A DNA stretch of 64,000 nt from Oscillospiraceae bacterium (GCA_015064725.1 SVRQ01000007.1:19460-83459), one strand, 5' to 3'. Numbered from the stretch's first letter, positions 1 through 8,731 are shown. Made by a program: numbers and translations. Notes: generated from the letters alone by a model not told the origin.

Positions 1-1
1 C

Positions 2-952
2 GAAAAAGAAAAGGGCTCTGTTTCTGCAAACGGCAAAACGGAAGAATGCACGGTAATTGAAGCAACACTCAGCGAAGCTGACGTTAAGGCACTTGCAAAA
101 GCTTTCCTTTTCGAGCTTCAGAGAGATGAAACGATCGAAGAAATTATCCGTGCGGGCGTTGAAGTTATGAACGAAGCCGCAGCGATCGAAGAAATGATTG
201 ACGCTGACGAAGCGTATGCGGATTTTGTGCGCGAAGTAAACGCTATTATGAACGATATTGACGATGACGATACGTCCGATGACGTTGACGAATTTATTCG
301 CTATACAACTTACGTAAACTCCGATTCCAAGGTTATCGCAAGAAAGCTTTGGGCATATGAAATGGGCGAAATATTCATCGGCACAGCTTACGAAAAGGAT
401 GAATTCGGCACGGAGATCTACGTTAAAGAATCTTATGATGATTACAGCAATACTCTCTTCGAGCTCAAGGGCGAGGGTACGTCCAAGAAGGAAGTTGCAA
501 ACGGAGAATACGACCTTTACGTCGAAGGCGAGCTTATGGCAACTTTTGCCGTTTCCGGTCTTGATACCAAGGCTCTTGAAAAGGGCGGGCTCAAGGGTAC
601 GTTCACGGTATATCCTTCCGCAAAGCTTTTTGAATCTGACGAAACGGGAATGCTCTCTGCTCTTGGTGCATCTCTCTCCATCGGTATGGAATTTGACTGC
701 GATGACGCCAAGCAAAGCATAAAGATATTCGTAAACAGTATGGAAAACGAGCTCCTTTCCGTTAAAGTAGCCTCAGAACAGGTTAAGGAAAGCAAGATAA
801 CCGTTCCCGCTGAAAGCGAAACGGTTAGCACACCTGACGCTTGGCTTGAGGGCGCTCCGTTCGGCACGTTTGCGGAAAACCTCAAAAAGTCCGATCTTCC
901 TGCGGAAATAACGGTACTTATCGAGCAGCTTCTTATAATGTTGGCATATTAA
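2..952 (+). CDS. Hypothetical acidic protein, 5' end outside window
   Basis: The reading frame is open from base 2 with no stop, so the gene begins left of the window; the first in-window ATG (167) is probably internal. The visible 316 residues are rich in Glu, Asp and Lys. The N-terminal half looks helical (runs such as 'EAAAIEEMIDADEAY'), and the C-terminal half alternates short strands with Gly turns, as in a beta-sandwich or lipoprotein body. There is no membrane segment in the visible part. A strong terminator follows, so it ends its own transcription unit and is not part of the ABC exporter operon. I do not recognise the family. A secreted lipoprotein is possible but the N-terminus needed to judge this is missing. 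Confidence 0.7.
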   Translation, partial: EKEKGSVSANGKTEECTVIEATLSEADVKALAKAFLFELQRDETIEEIIRAGVEVMNEAAAIEEMIDADEAYADFVREVNAIMNDIDDDDTSDDVDEFIRYTTYVNSDSKVIARKLWAYEMGEIFIGTAYEKDEFGTEIYVKESYDDYSNTLFELKGEGTSKKEVANGEYDLYVEGELMATFAVSGLDTKALEKGGLKGTFTVYPSAKLFESDETGMLSALGASLSIGMEFDCDDAKQSIKIFVNSMENELLSVKVASEQVKESKITVPAESETVSTPDAWLEGAPFGTFAENLKKSDLPAEITVLIEQLLIMLAY

Positions 953-966
953 AATAAAGTTATAAA

Positions 967-1016
967 AAACGCAGCGTCGGCACATTATAAAGTCAAATGA
1001 CGCTGCGTTTTTTATT
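967..1016 (+). terminator. Rho-independent terminator
   Basis: A 12 bp perfect stem (AAACGCAGCGTC at 967-978 with its complement at 999-1010) is followed by a run of T. It closes the upstream partial gene. Confidence 0.85.
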
Positions 1017-1038
1017 TGAATATAACGAGGAAAAATCT

Positions 1039-1704
1039 ATGATCGAAGTAAAAAACATAAAAAAGAGCTTTGGGAAAAAAGCTCCGCTTACCGGTGCTTC
1101 GTTTTGCGCCGAGAACGGACAGTGCGTAGGCATACTCGGCAAAAACGGAAGCGGCAAATCCACGCTTCTTTCCGTGCTTGCGGGCGTACTTCCTGCGGAC
1201 GGAGGGGAATTCCTGCTTGACGGAGAGGATTTTTTAAAAAAGGATAAGCTTCACGCAAGCTTTGTTGGTTATATTCCGCAGGGTACCCCGCTTTTGGAGG
1301 AGCTTTCCGCTTACGATAACCTGCTTTTATGGTACGATAAAAAGGAACTGAAAAAAGAGCTTGAAAGCGGAGTTTTAAAGCTTCTTGGTATAGATGAATT
1401 TATAAAAGTTCCCGTACACAAGATGTCGGGCGGAATGAAGAAGCGTCTTTCCATCGGCTGCGCCGTGGCAAAGAAGCCCCGTGTGCTCCTTCTTGATGAG
1501 CCGAGCGCCGCGCTTGATCTTATAGCCAAGGAGCAGATAGCGGATTATCTGCGCGGATGCAAAAGGAACGGCAATATCCTCGTGCTTACAACGCACGATG
1601 AAAGCGAGCTTTGCCTTTGCGATAAATGGTATATCCTAAAAAACGGCGTGCTTGAGGAGTTTTGCTATAACGGCGACGTTCACGAGCTTTCGCGGAGGCT
1701 GTGA
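1039..1704 (+). CDS. ABC transporter ATP-binding protein
   Basis: A 221-residue nucleotide-binding subunit that would energise the two membrane proteins encoded just downstream. Walker A is GKNGSGKST at residues 34-42, the ABC signature MSGGMKKR is near 129-136, Walker B VLLLDEP with the D-loop SAALD is near 150-160, and the switch His is in TTHDE. The start at 1039 is preferred over an upstream ATG at 997 because the latter lies inside the terminator hairpin and 1039 has a purine-rich site (ACGAGG) before it. The stop overlaps the alternative GTG start of the next gene. Substrate is unknown. The pairing with two ABC-2 type permeases suggests export, for example of a drug, peptide or polymer. 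Confidence 0.92.
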   Translation: MIEVKNIKKSFGKKAPLTGASFCAENGQCVGILGKNGSGKSTLLSVLAGVLPADGGEFLLDGEDFLKKDKLHASFVGYIPQGTPLLEELSAYDNLLLWYDKKELKKELESGVLKLLGIDEFIKVPVHKMSGGMKKRLSIGCAVAKKPRVLLLDEPSAALDLIAKEQIADYLRGCKRNGNILVLTTHDESELCLCDKWYILKNGVLEEFCYNGDVHELSRRL

Positions 1705-1706
1705 CG

Positions 1707-2939
1707 ATGAAAAAGGCTTTTGTTTATTTCGGCTTGCAGCTAAAAAGGGCGGCGAAATATTTTCCGTTTATCCTTGCGCTTTCGCTTTTTCTTTGCGTGT
1801 GCCTCGGTGCGGTGCTGGGTGCTGTCGTGAGGCTCGACAGCGCCGCGGAGGAAAAGCAAAAGGTAACGCTCGGCATTGTGGGAGATACACAGGGAAGCTA
1901 CCTCGGCTTTGGCATTTCCGCGCTTCAAACGCTGGATAGCTCTCGTTTCGTTGTGGAAATGGTGGAAATGACGGAGGAGGAAGCAAAGAAAAAGCTTGAA
2001 AACGGGGAAATTTCCGCATATGCCGTGATCCCGGAGGATTTTGTGGATTCCACCGTGCGCGGCGATATAAAAAAGATACGCTACGTTACAACGGACAGCG
2101 CGATAGGCGTTACAACGGTCTTTATGGATGAGATGCTTGACGCTATCTCCGTGATGCTTGTTGACTCGCAAAAAGGCGTTTACGGCTTGCAGAACGCTAT
2201 GTGGGATAATGGGCATATTGCCGGCTCTGACGTGGATAAGCTTGCTTCGGAATATTTTTCTCTTATCCTTGCTCGGTCCAATATATCGGAGCAAACGGAG
2301 CTTGGCATTTCGGACTCGCTTTCATTCGGCGGTTATATGTTTTGCGGAATACTTGTGTTTTTCGTTCTTCTTTGCGGAATTACGTTTTGCCCCGTGTATA
2401 TAAAAAGGGACGTATCTCTTTCCCGTCTTATGCGTGCCTCGGGCAGGGGAGCTTTTTCGCAGATATTCGGGGAATATCTTTCCTTTTTCCTCTTGATGCT
2501 TGCGAACGTGTATATCATCGTTTGCGCGCTTGCGCTTTTCGCGGGAGAGCATCTTGGCTTTGTTTCGGAACTTTCGGAAACAAATTTCCTGTGGGCACAG
2601 AAATTTACGCTTTCGCTCGTGCCTGCGCTATTGCTTATAACAGCCATGCAGTTTTTGATATATGAATTTTCAAGCGGACTTGTGGGCGGCGTGCTTGCAC
2701 AGTTTTTGAGCGCGATCGCGCTTGCGTACGTTTGCGGCTGTCTTTACCCGATAAACTTTTTCCCGGATGCAATAAAAATGCTTTCCGCCTTTCTTCCTGC
2801 GGGGGCCGCACGTGAGTACGTTTGTGCGCTTGTGGGCGGAGATGTGAGCGCGCAGGGCATTGTTAAGATTGCGGTTATGTTCGTTTTGCTTATGTGCGCG
2901 GCGGTGCTAAAGCGCAGACAGCGCATATTACATTCGTAA
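1707..2939 (+). CDS. ABC-2 type permease, first subunit
   Basis: A 410-residue membrane protein. One membrane helix near residues 13-37 is followed by a long extracytoplasmic region of about 170 residues, then a cluster of about five hydrophobic segments from roughly residue 210 to the end. This is the classic ABC-2/YhgE-like exporter layout. ATG at 1707 is chosen because GGAGG (1694-1698) is 8 bases before it. A GTG at 1701 would be only 2 bases away. It follows the ATPase directly and its partner permease starts 10 bases after its stop, so the three are one operon. Substrate is not deducible. Confidence 0.85.
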   Translation: MKKAFVYFGLQLKRAAKYFPFILALSLFLCVCLGAVLGAVVRLDSAAEEKQKVTLGIVGDTQGSYLGFGISALQTLDSSRFVVEMVEMTEEEAKKKLENGEISAYAVIPEDFVDSTVRGDIKKIRYVTTDSAIGVTTVFMDEMLDAISVMLVDSQKGVYGLQNAMWDNGHIAGSDVDKLASEYFSLILARSNISEQTELGISDSLSFGGYMFCGILVFFVLLCGITFCPVYIKRDVSLSRLMRASGRGAFSQIFGEYLSFFLLMLANVYIIVCALALFAGEHLGFVSELSETNFLWAQKFTLSLVPALLLITAMQFLIYEFSSGLVGGVLAQFLSAIALAYVCGCLYPINFFPDAIKMLSAFLPAGAAREYVCALVGGDVSAQGIVKIAVMFVLLMCAAVLKRRQRILHS

Positions 2940-2949
2940 GGAGGTATTT

Positions 2950-4110
2950 ATGAAAAAAATGAAAAGAATATTTACCTGCCTTTCCGTTTTTAACAAACGA
3001 TTTTTGAAGAAGCCCGGTTTTATTGCGCTCCTTCTTGTTGTGCCTTGCCTTGTGCTTGCGCTGAATATCGCAAGCAAGGGCGAAAGCGGTATGGTCACCG
3101 TTGCGCTTGCCGCGAAGGATAAGACGGACGCGCTTGCTTCGCAGATAATGACCGATATTGCAGACGGAAGCTCACTTATCCGCTTTGTGGAGTGCGAAAC
3201 TCCGGAGGAGGCGGTAAAGCTTGTGGAGCGTGCAGATGCGGATGCCGCGTGGATATTTCCCGCCGAGCTTGCGGGGAAGATAGACGATTTCGTTGAAAAC
3301 AGAAACAAACGCTTTTCCTTTGCAGAGGTAGTTGTAAGGGAAGATACGGTTATGCTTGGCCTTGCAAGGGAACGGCTTTATTCAGTGCTTTATCCGTACT
3401 GCTCCCGGGCTCTTTATCAAAATTATATAGAACGGAACGTTACGGAGCTTTCCGAGATTACAGAGGAGGAGCTTATATCTTATTATGACGAGATAAACGC
3501 CGAGGGCGACGATCTGTTCGTTTTCTCTTATTCCGATGCAGGGCAGGATGCTTCCGATGCGGCGAATATGAATTATATTACAGCCCCCGTGCGCGGCTTG
3601 CTTTCGCTTTTCACGGTGATGGCTGGCTTTGCCGTTGCGCTTTTCTATATGCAGGATGAGCGCGAGGGAAGATTTGTTAATTTTGCGCGCAAGCGCCGTT
3701 TCCCAATAATGGCAGGATACTATTTTTGCGCGATATTCGACGTTGCGGTTGTTGTATTTCTTTCTCTTGTTTTTTCGGGAGTTTTTTACTCCTTTTGGAA
3801 GGAGCTTCTTCTTATTTTATTGTATATTCCTCTTTGCGTGGGCTTTTGTATGCTTGTTTCGCAGATATGCGCCTCAAGACGCTTGCTGGGCTCGCTTTTG
3901 CCGCTGCTTGCAGTTGCGATGATAGTTGTTTGCCCCGTATTTTTCGATATAGGCCTCCCGAGGGTGATAACGCTTATCTTTCCGCCGACGTATTATCTTA
4001 CGGCACTTCATAATACAAAGTATATTTTCTATATGGCGGCATATACGCTTTTCCTTTTTATTTGCAACTTTTTTGTTTATCGTACAAAACTTCGCACAAA
4101 TATGGCTTAA
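2950..4110 (+). CDS. ABC-2 type permease, second subunit
   Basis: A 386-residue membrane protein with the same plan as the preceding gene: an N-terminal helix near residues 24-42, an extracytoplasmic segment of about 160 residues, then about six membrane helices to the C-terminus ('FFVYRTKLRTNMA' as cytoplasmic tail). The two permeases most likely form a heterodimer driven by the ATPase at 1039. TAAGGAGG at 2938-2945 gives a strong ribosome site and overlaps the stop of the previous gene, so translation is probably coupled. Family assignment rests on topology and operon context, since no short catalytic motif exists in these permeases. Confidence 0.83.
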   Translation: MKKMKRIFTCLSVFNKRFLKKPGFIALLLVVPCLVLALNIASKGESGMVTVALAAKDKTDALASQIMTDIADGSSLIRFVECETPEEAVKLVERADADAAWIFPAELAGKIDDFVENRNKRFSFAEVVVREDTVMLGLARERLYSVLYPYCSRALYQNYIERNVTELSEITEEELISYYDEINAEGDDLFVFSYSDAGQDASDAANMNYITAPVRGLLSLFTVMAGFAVALFYMQDEREGRFVNFARKRRFPIMAGYYFCAIFDVAVVVFLSLVFSGVFYSFWKELLLILLYIPLCVGFCMLVSQICASRRLLGSLLPLLAVAMIVVCPVFFDIGLPRVITLIFPPTYYLTALHNTKYIFYMAAYTLFLFICNFFVYRTKLRTNMA

Positions 4111-4117
4111 AAAGGGC

Positions 4118-4146
4118 TTTTCAAAACGAATTTTTTGTGGTAAAAT
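4118..4146 (+). promoter_or_regulatory. Possible promoter for the small membrane protein
   Basis: TTTTCA (4118-4123) and TAAAAT (4141-4146) are 17 bases apart in the short gap before 4168. The -35 box is poor, so the gene may instead be read through from the exporter operon. Confidence 0.4.
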
Positions 4147-4167
4147 ATATGCAAGAGGTGATGTGTT

Positions 4168-4440
4168 ATGAAAAAATACGGAAATGACGTGCAGAGCAAG
4201 CCAAGAAGCTTTATAAGCGCACACGCTTGGGGATTTATAATAGGGATCTTGATCTTGGTCTTGGCCTTTGTTCTTGCAGAAACATATATGGATTACAAGG
4301 ACAAAGTTGTGAGATATTATTTTGCGGACGGCTCTTACACGGACGTTGTGGACGGTTATTATGCCGATGCGACTTACCCTCCCGTAACGGATGTGCAGAC
4401 GACCGCACCCGGCACTTCTCCTATTACACCAAATAAATAA
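4168..4440 (+). CDS. Small single-pass membrane protein, unknown function
   Basis: Ninety residues: a short basic N-terminus, one hydrophobic helix at about residues 21-42 (WGFIIGILILVLAFVLAE), then an acidic, Tyr-rich outer segment ('YYFADGSYTDVVDGYYADA') and a Thr/Pro-rich tail. The layout suggests a membrane-anchored protein with a small extracytoplasmic domain. A clear ribosome site (AGAGGTG) precedes the ATG. It lies 57 bases after the ABC exporter and before a bidirectional terminator, so it may be an exporter accessory subunit. I do not recognise it. Confidence 0.7.
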   Translation: MKKYGNDVQSKPRSFISAHAWGFIIGILILVLAFVLAETYMDYKDKVVRYYFADGSYTDVVDGYYADATYPPVTDVQTTAPGTSPITPNK

Positions 4441-4443
4441 ATT

Positions 4444-4476
4444 AAAACTCCTCGGAAGACTTTCCGAGGAGTTTTT
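4444..4476. terminator. Bidirectional terminator
   Basis: A 14 bp stem (AAAACTCCTCGGAA at 4444-4457 with its complement at 4462-4475) has A and T runs on the two sides. It sits between convergent genes and can serve both. Confidence 0.88.
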
Positions 4477-4479
4477 GCG

Positions 4480-5163
4480 TCATATTCCGTATTTGATCTT
4501 TATTCTTATAAGCTTTTCTCCCATAGGCTTTGCTAGGAAGAGCAGAAATACCGCATTTGACACGGCATACACCGCCATAACGGGAAGCGAGGTAAGCACG
4601 AGTGCTGTATAGCGCGACAAGTTGAAAGCACCATCGTACCAAAGAGTGGAGGAAATATCGAGCAGCAGGGAATACATAATGCCCGATATTGCCGAGAATA
4701 TGCAGAGGAAGACCTTGCTTTTTTGCAAAGGCTTGGAAAGAAGTGCGGAGAAAAGACCGATGAGCCCCCACGCAAACATCTGAAACGGGGTCCACGGGCC
4801 CTGCCCGAAAATGAAGTTTGAAAGAAGAGCCGAAAGCGCACCGCAAAGAAAGCCGGATTCCGCACCGAGGTATATTCCCGTAATTACCACTATCGCGGTC
4901 ACGGGCTTAAAATGCGGGATGAAGGAAAAAAGTGCGCGCCCGATAACGGAGAGCGTTACCATAACGGCAAGCACGGTAAGCTTCCTTGAACTTATTTTTT
5001 TGCTTTCAAAAGCCGAAAAAAACGGCAGGCACGCAAGTATTGCCACACAAATTGCAATAAATATGTACTTTTTGCTGTCAAAAAGCAAAACACCCGAAAG
5101 CACCGCCGCGGGAATAAGCAAAAGAAATATAAGATATTTAAAAAAATTAGGGAATTTTTTCAT
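4480..5163 (-). CDS. ECF transporter substrate-binding membrane subunit (S component)
   Basis: A 227-residue hydrophobic protein with six or seven predicted helices and the usual ECF S-component loops (for example 'GALSALLSNFIFGQGPWTPFQM', a conserved region between helices, residues given here in part). It would capture the substrate for the ATPase and EcfT encoded upstream in the same operon. The start at 5163 is set by GGAGGG before it and by the ATGA overlap with the stop of the fused ATPase. A longer reading to 5181 adds only six residues. Substrate is unknown. The DUF4430 gene in the operon hints at cobalamin or a related corrinoid, by analogy with transcobalamin-like domains. Confidence 0.82.
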   Translation of the reverse strand: MKKFPNFFKYLIFLLLIPAAVLSGVLLFDSKKYIFIAICVAILACLPFFSAFESKKISSRKLTVLAVMVTLSVIGRALFSFIPHFKPVTAIVVITGIYLGAESGFLCGALSALLSNFIFGQGPWTPFQMFAWGLIGLFSALLSKPLQKSKVFLCIFSAISGIMYSLLLDISSTLWYDGAFNLSRYTALVLTSLPVMAVYAVSNAVFLLFLAKPMGEKLIRIKIKYGI

Positions 5164-6776
5164 TTTCCCTCCTTGCCGCAAAGACGGAGAATATCGTTTT
5201 CCGTTACCGCACGTTCAAATATCCCGCGCGATATGCGGCTTGCCGCCGTCGTATAGAAATTGTTGGCGGAGAAAAACGTGCGCACGTCGGAGGCGGGCAG
5301 TATCTCTCCGTAGAAAAAGAGGGCGCAGCGGTTCGCGTTCTCCGCGGCAAACTCAACGTCGTGTGTAACGATAAATATCGTTACGCCTTTTTGGCAGAGA
5401 GAGTGCAGTATTGCGGCAAGCTCTTTTTTTGCCGCAGGGTCGATAGCTTTTGTCGGCTCGTCCAAAAGAAGTATATCCGGTTCTGTCAACAAAACTTTGG
5501 CAAGGGCGCATTTCTGCGCTTCTCCGCCCGATACGTCGTACGGGTGCTTTTCAAGAAGATGTGAAATACCCAGAGAATTGGATATTTCTATTATCTTGTC
5601 CTCTGCTTCGCGCTTTCTTATACCGTGAACTGCGAGAATATCGAGAAGGTCTTCCCGAACTGTATTTTTAAGGAAGAGGTCCTGCACGTTTTGGCAAAGG
5701 AGAGCCGTTTTGGCTCCTTTTGCCGTTTTTACTTTGCCGCGGTAGGGGTTTATTAGCCCTGCGGCGGCGCGGAGAACGGTCGTCTTTCCTGCGCCGTTTG
5801 CACCGAGAAGGCAGAAGATCTCTCCTTTCCCAACGCTTACGGAAGCACCGCGCAAAACGTCGGGTGAATTTTTTTCATATCTGAAATAGATATCGGAAAG
5901 AGAGAGCGCGATGTCTTTTTGGGATCTTTTTTCTTGGATATCGTTTGGGCGCGGGGAAAAATTCTCTTTCAAAAAAGCTCTGCCCTCCCGCACGGTGAGG
6001 GGAACTTCTCCATCTGCCGAAAGAGCCTGCCATATACGAGCAGACACGGGAAATCCGAGAGCTGTGCGGCGGTCTTTGAGCTTGCGGCACACGTTTTTCG
6101 GTGTATCGAATGCGATAAGAGCTCCGTTTTCCATAACGGCAACTTTATCGGCTATGGGGAATATATCCTCAAGCCTGTGCTCCGCGATGATCACGGTTGT
6201 GCCAAGCTCTTGATTTATCTTTTTGAGCGTGGCGATAAAATCTGCGGCGGCTATGGGGTCGAGCTGAGAGGTAGGTTCATCGAGAAGGAGCAGCTTTGGC
6301 GACATTGCCATTATCGAAGCAAGACAGAGAAGCTGCTTTTGTCCGCCCGAAAGCTTTGCTGTGGAGCTTCCGAACATATGAGCGATGCCGAAGTAATTCG
6401 CCATTTCTCCGATGCGAAGTCGGATGAAGTCGGAGCTGAAGCCGAGGTTTTCAAGCCCGAACGAAAGCTCGTGCCAAACCTTGTCCGTGACGATCTGTGC
6501 TTCCGGGCTTTGAAGGACGTAGCCTATTTCGGAGGCGCTTTCATGTGCGGAAAGCTCGCTTTGCGCTTTGCCGCAGAAGAATATATCTCCCGAAAGCGTG
6601 CCGTGCGGCGCAAGCTCGCGCTTGATAAGACGCATAAGAGTCGTTTTGCCGCAGGCAGAGGCACCGCAAAGGCAAATAAATTCGCCCTCTTCGACAGAGA
6701 GAGAAACGTTGTCAAGAGCTTTTTTCTCTTCAAGCGGATACGTAAAGCTTAAATTTTTGAGCGTAAGTATTTCCAA
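5160..6776 (-). CDS. Fused double ATPase of an ECF transporter (EcfA-EcfA')
   Basis: A 538-residue protein with two complete ABC ATPase domains, where many ECF systems use two separate proteins. Domain 1 has Walker A GASACGKTT at residues 38-46, signature LSGGQKQ and Walker B LLLLDEPTSQLD. Domain 2 has Walker A GANGAGKTT near 330, signature VSGGEAQK and Walker B ILLLDEPTKAID. Translation must begin at a TTG codon (6776): AAGGAGG lies 7 bases upstream and no ATG is available until well into the domain. It overlaps the end of ecfT by 28 bases and the start of the S component by 4, so the operon is translationally coupled. Confidence 0.93.
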   Translation of the reverse strand: MEILTLKNLSFTYPLEEKKALDNVSLSVEEGEFICLCGASACGKTTLMRLIKRELAPHGTLSGDIFFCGKAQSELSAHESASEIGYVLQSPEAQIVTDKVWHELSFGLENLGFSSDFIRLRIGEMANYFGIAHMFGSSTAKLSGGQKQLLCLASIMAMSPKLLLLDEPTSQLDPIAAADFIATLKKINQELGTTVIIAEHRLEDIFPIADKVAVMENGALIAFDTPKNVCRKLKDRRTALGFPVSARIWQALSADGEVPLTVREGRAFLKENFSPRPNDIQEKRSQKDIALSLSDIYFRYEKNSPDVLRGASVSVGKGEIFCLLGANGAGKTTVLRAAAGLINPYRGKVKTAKGAKTALLCQNVQDLFLKNTVREDLLDILAVHGIRKREAEDKIIEISNSLGISHLLEKHPYDVSGGEAQKCALAKVLLTEPDILLLDEPTKAIDPAAKKELAAILHSLCQKGVTIFIVTHDVEFAAENANRCALFFYGEILPASDVRTFFSANNFYTTAASRISRGIFERAVTENDILRLCGKEGK

Positions 6777-7639
6777 TGCAAAGCCTCCTTTACTTCAAAA
6801 ATAAACGGTATGAGAGAAAGCACGCCGAATGCTGAATATGAGATAAGCGAAAGCCCGTCCGTGCCGGGGACCGTTATATAAGGGTAAAAATCAAAATCCA
6901 AGCTTCCGCCGGCAAAACCCGGGAGGACAGCGGCAGAAAGCGCAAGAGTTAGAATGAGCAAAACGGCATCTTGCTTTTTAAAACGGAAAAGGGAAAAGCT
7001 TTTTCTTGTGCCTGCATCATATCCGCGAGCACTGAGCGAATCTGCCGTGTCGGCACCGTTTTCAAGAGCCCACGTTACAAGGGCGGAGAAAACGCGCGCA
7101 TTTGACATAAGCGACTCCGAAAGGCTGCCGCTTTTGAAATATCCCAGCGCAGTTTGCGCTTCTTTTATCTGCGCAAATTTTCGCTTGAAAAGCGGTATGA
7201 AGCGAAGCGACATAGAAAGCACTGCGGCGAGCTTCGGCGCGGCTTTGCCGAAAAGACAGAGGAGCTTGTCGCTTTCCATAACCTTTGAAAAAGCCTTGCA
7301 TACGAGCATTACGGATACTATCATAACCGCAATATCAATGCCGCACAGCACGGCTTCCAGAGTTACGGGGTTATCATTCATAAAAAACAGCGGGGTTGCA
7401 CCGCCGTGTGAAAATATCGGGTTTGTAAGCGAAATTACAATAAATACCGGAACGTAAAATTTTAAATCTGCAAAAATTTGCGCTCGTGTGCTTGTAACGG
7501 CCGCGAAAAGGGAAGCCCCGAAAAGAGAGATGAGGAGCAAAACGGGATTTTGAGTGAACATTGTGAATATCAGCACGGCTGCAAAGTAGAAAAACAGAGA
7601 AACGGGGTGAAAATTTGCAAAAGCTATACGTTCATTCAT
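6749..7639 (-). CDS. ECF transporter transmembrane subunit EcfT
   Basis: A 296-residue protein with about five membrane helices. The central cytoplasmic region holds the two short helices used to dock on the ATPases: 'NARVFSALVTWALENGADTADSLSARGYD' spans the conserved A-R-G type coupling motif (the final part is SLSARGYDAG). CbiQ/EcfT family. ATG at 7639 is preferred to a GTG at 7648 because AAGGGG lies about 8 bases before it. It overlaps the stop of the DUF4430 gene by 8 bases. Together with the fused ATPase and the S component it makes a complete importer. Confidence 0.88.
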   Translation of the reverse strand: MNERIAFANFHPVSLFFYFAAVLIFTMFTQNPVLLLISLFGASLFAAVTSTRAQIFADLKFYVPVFIVISLTNPIFSHGGATPLFFMNDNPVTLEAVLCGIDIAVMIVSVMLVCKAFSKVMESDKLLCLFGKAAPKLAAVLSMSLRFIPLFKRKFAQIKEAQTALGYFKSGSLSESLMSNARVFSALVTWALENGADTADSLSARGYDAGTRKSFSLFRFKKQDAVLLILTLALSAAVLPGFAGGSLDFDFYPYITVPGTDGLSLISYSAFGVLSLIPFIFEVKEALHWKYLRSKI

Positions 7640-8174
7640 TGGCGGCACCCCCTTGCAAAATATCGCGTGAGACCTCGCAGGTGTATATCCATTCTATCAC
7701 GTCACCGTCGGAAAGCTTATATGCGGAAGAGGAAAGGGAAGGACTTTTTCCGTTGACAAGGTACGTCCAGCCGGAAAGCTCTCCGCAGGAAAATTCGTAA
7801 AAATGTGCAATGCCCTCCACATAAGCGCTTGAAGAGGGGGAGCCGGAGTATTCCATTTGTATTTTATTTGTCTTTGCGGCGCGCACAAGAATATCAAAAA
7901 CGCTGTCCCCTTCGCGCAGAACGTATTCCTCACGGGAAAGGATAACGCCGTCCTTCGGAACGAGGGGCAGGAGAGAACTATCAAGGTCTTCGATATTTTC
8001 AAGTATGGTTTCGCATTTTACGGAGATGAAAACGGTTGCATCGGCGTTTTCCACGTCTTGCGCGTGCTCAAGGTAATATTCGTCAACGGATTTGAAATCT
8101 GTATTCAGTATGAATATAGCAACGATCATTACAAATGCAAGAATAATTATTATATCCTTTCTTTTTGAGAACAT
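7632..8174 (-). CDS. DUF4430 (transcobalamin-like C-terminal domain) membrane-anchored protein
   Basis: First gene of the ECF operon, 180 residues. An N-terminal signal-anchor (residues 9-25) is followed by a short linker and a DUF4430-type domain. The pattern 'EGDSVFDILVRAAKTNKI' followed by 'YVEGIAHFYEFSCGELSGW' and 'YLVNGKSP...YKLSDGDVIEWIYT' fits that family, which resembles the C-terminal domain of transcobalamin. It would sit outside the membrane, where it could hand a cofactor to the importer. A strong site, AAAGGAGATGATTAA, precedes the ATG. No cobalamin riboswitch is visible in the short leader, so the substrate link remains inference. Confidence 0.8.
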   Translation of the reverse strand: MFSKRKDIIIILAFVMIVAIFILNTDFKSVDEYYLEHAQDVENADATVFISVKCETILENIEDLDSSLLPLVPKDGVILSREEYVLREGDSVFDILVRAAKTNKIQMEYSGSPSSSAYVEGIAHFYEFSCGELSGWTYLVNGKSPSLSSSAYKLSDGDVIEWIYTCEVSRDILQGGAANE

Positions 8175-8286
8175 TTAATCATCTCCTTTCAAAAGAGATT
8201 ATATTATAACGGCGTGTTTTTGTCAAGGTAAGCGTTTTGTGCGTCACGCTTTTTTTAAAAAATAATAAAAAAATTTTAAAAAAGTA

Positions 8287-8315
8287 TTGACAAAATAAAA
8301 TGGTTGTGCTATACT
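8287..8315 (+). promoter_or_regulatory. tRNA-Gly promoter
   Basis: TTGACA (8287-8292) and TATACT (8310-8315) with a 17-base spacer, ending 13 bases before the tRNA. Confidence 0.85.
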
Positions 8316-8328
8316 TCTACACGTCGAT

Positions 8329-8404
8329 GCGGATTTAGCTCATTTGGTAGAGCGCGACCTTGCCAAGGTCGAGGTGGCGGGTTCGAGCCCCGTAATCCGC
8401 TCCA
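8329..8404 (+). tRNA. tRNA-Gly (anticodon GCC), CCA encoded
   Basis: The 7 bp acceptor GCGGATT pairs with AATCCGC. The D arm contains TAGCTC...GAGC, the anticodon stem-loop is GACCTTGCCAAGGTC with GCC at the loop centre, and the T arm contains GGTTCGAGCC. A discriminator T and CCA are encoded (8401-8404). It is a single-gene unit with its own promoter and terminator. Confidence 0.97.
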
Positions 8405-8405
8405 T

Positions 8406-8439
8406 AAAAAAGCCTAACGCATTGCGTTAGGCTTTTTTT
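8406..8439 (+). terminator. Terminator of the tRNA unit
   Basis: A 15 bp perfect stem (AAAAAAGCCTAACGC at 8406-8420 with its complement at 8424-8438), three-base loop and seven T. It starts two bases after the CCA end. Confidence 0.9.
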
Positions 8440-8499
8440 AACGAAATTCGCTTTCGGCGAGTGAAATATTTGTTTCGCAAATGTGAAGAGGCGAAATAG

Positions 8500-8730
8500 A
8501 AAATCCGCAGAGTTTATGCGTAGTGTTCTTAAGGACACTACGCAACTAAGTTTGCCCCGGAGCAAGCGAAAACTTCACTAAATTCGCGCTTGTGGCTACG
8601 AAAGCAGTGCTTGCAAAGAAAAGAGGACGAGGAGTTTTTACAACTCTTCGTCCTTTTCCTGTCGATAGGTAACGTACTTTATTTAATTTCAAAAACTGTC
8701 CTTAAGAACACAATGTATATCTTTGCGTTT
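8500..8730. repeat. Inverted-repeat-ended element, family A, copy 1
   Basis: About 230 bp with high similarity to 10951-11185 in the same orientation. The ends are inverted relatives of each other: left AAAATCCGCAGA...ATGCGTAGTG...CTTAAGGAC, right GTCCTTAAG followed by a degenerate copy. The left end also folds locally (GCGTAGTGT with ACACTACGC, 8518-8543). The middle carries a hairpin, GGACGAGGAGTT with AACTCTTCGTCC plus TTTT (8624-8657), that could act as a terminator. It fills the gap between the tRNA and the 3' end of the oxidoreductase gene. No protein of its own is evident. It resembles a non-autonomous MITE-like repeat. Confidence 0.75.
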
Positions 8731-8731
8731 A

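Noticed and set aside
8175..8286. Search for a cobalamin riboswitch before the ECF operon
   Set aside because: The leader is about 100 AT-rich bases with no B12-box-like sequence and no large fold.
8335..8565. A 76-codon minus-strand frame over tRNA-Gly and the family A repeat
   Set aside because: It is translation of the antisense tRNA and repeat. Such peptides recur wherever these sequences occur and have no start signal.
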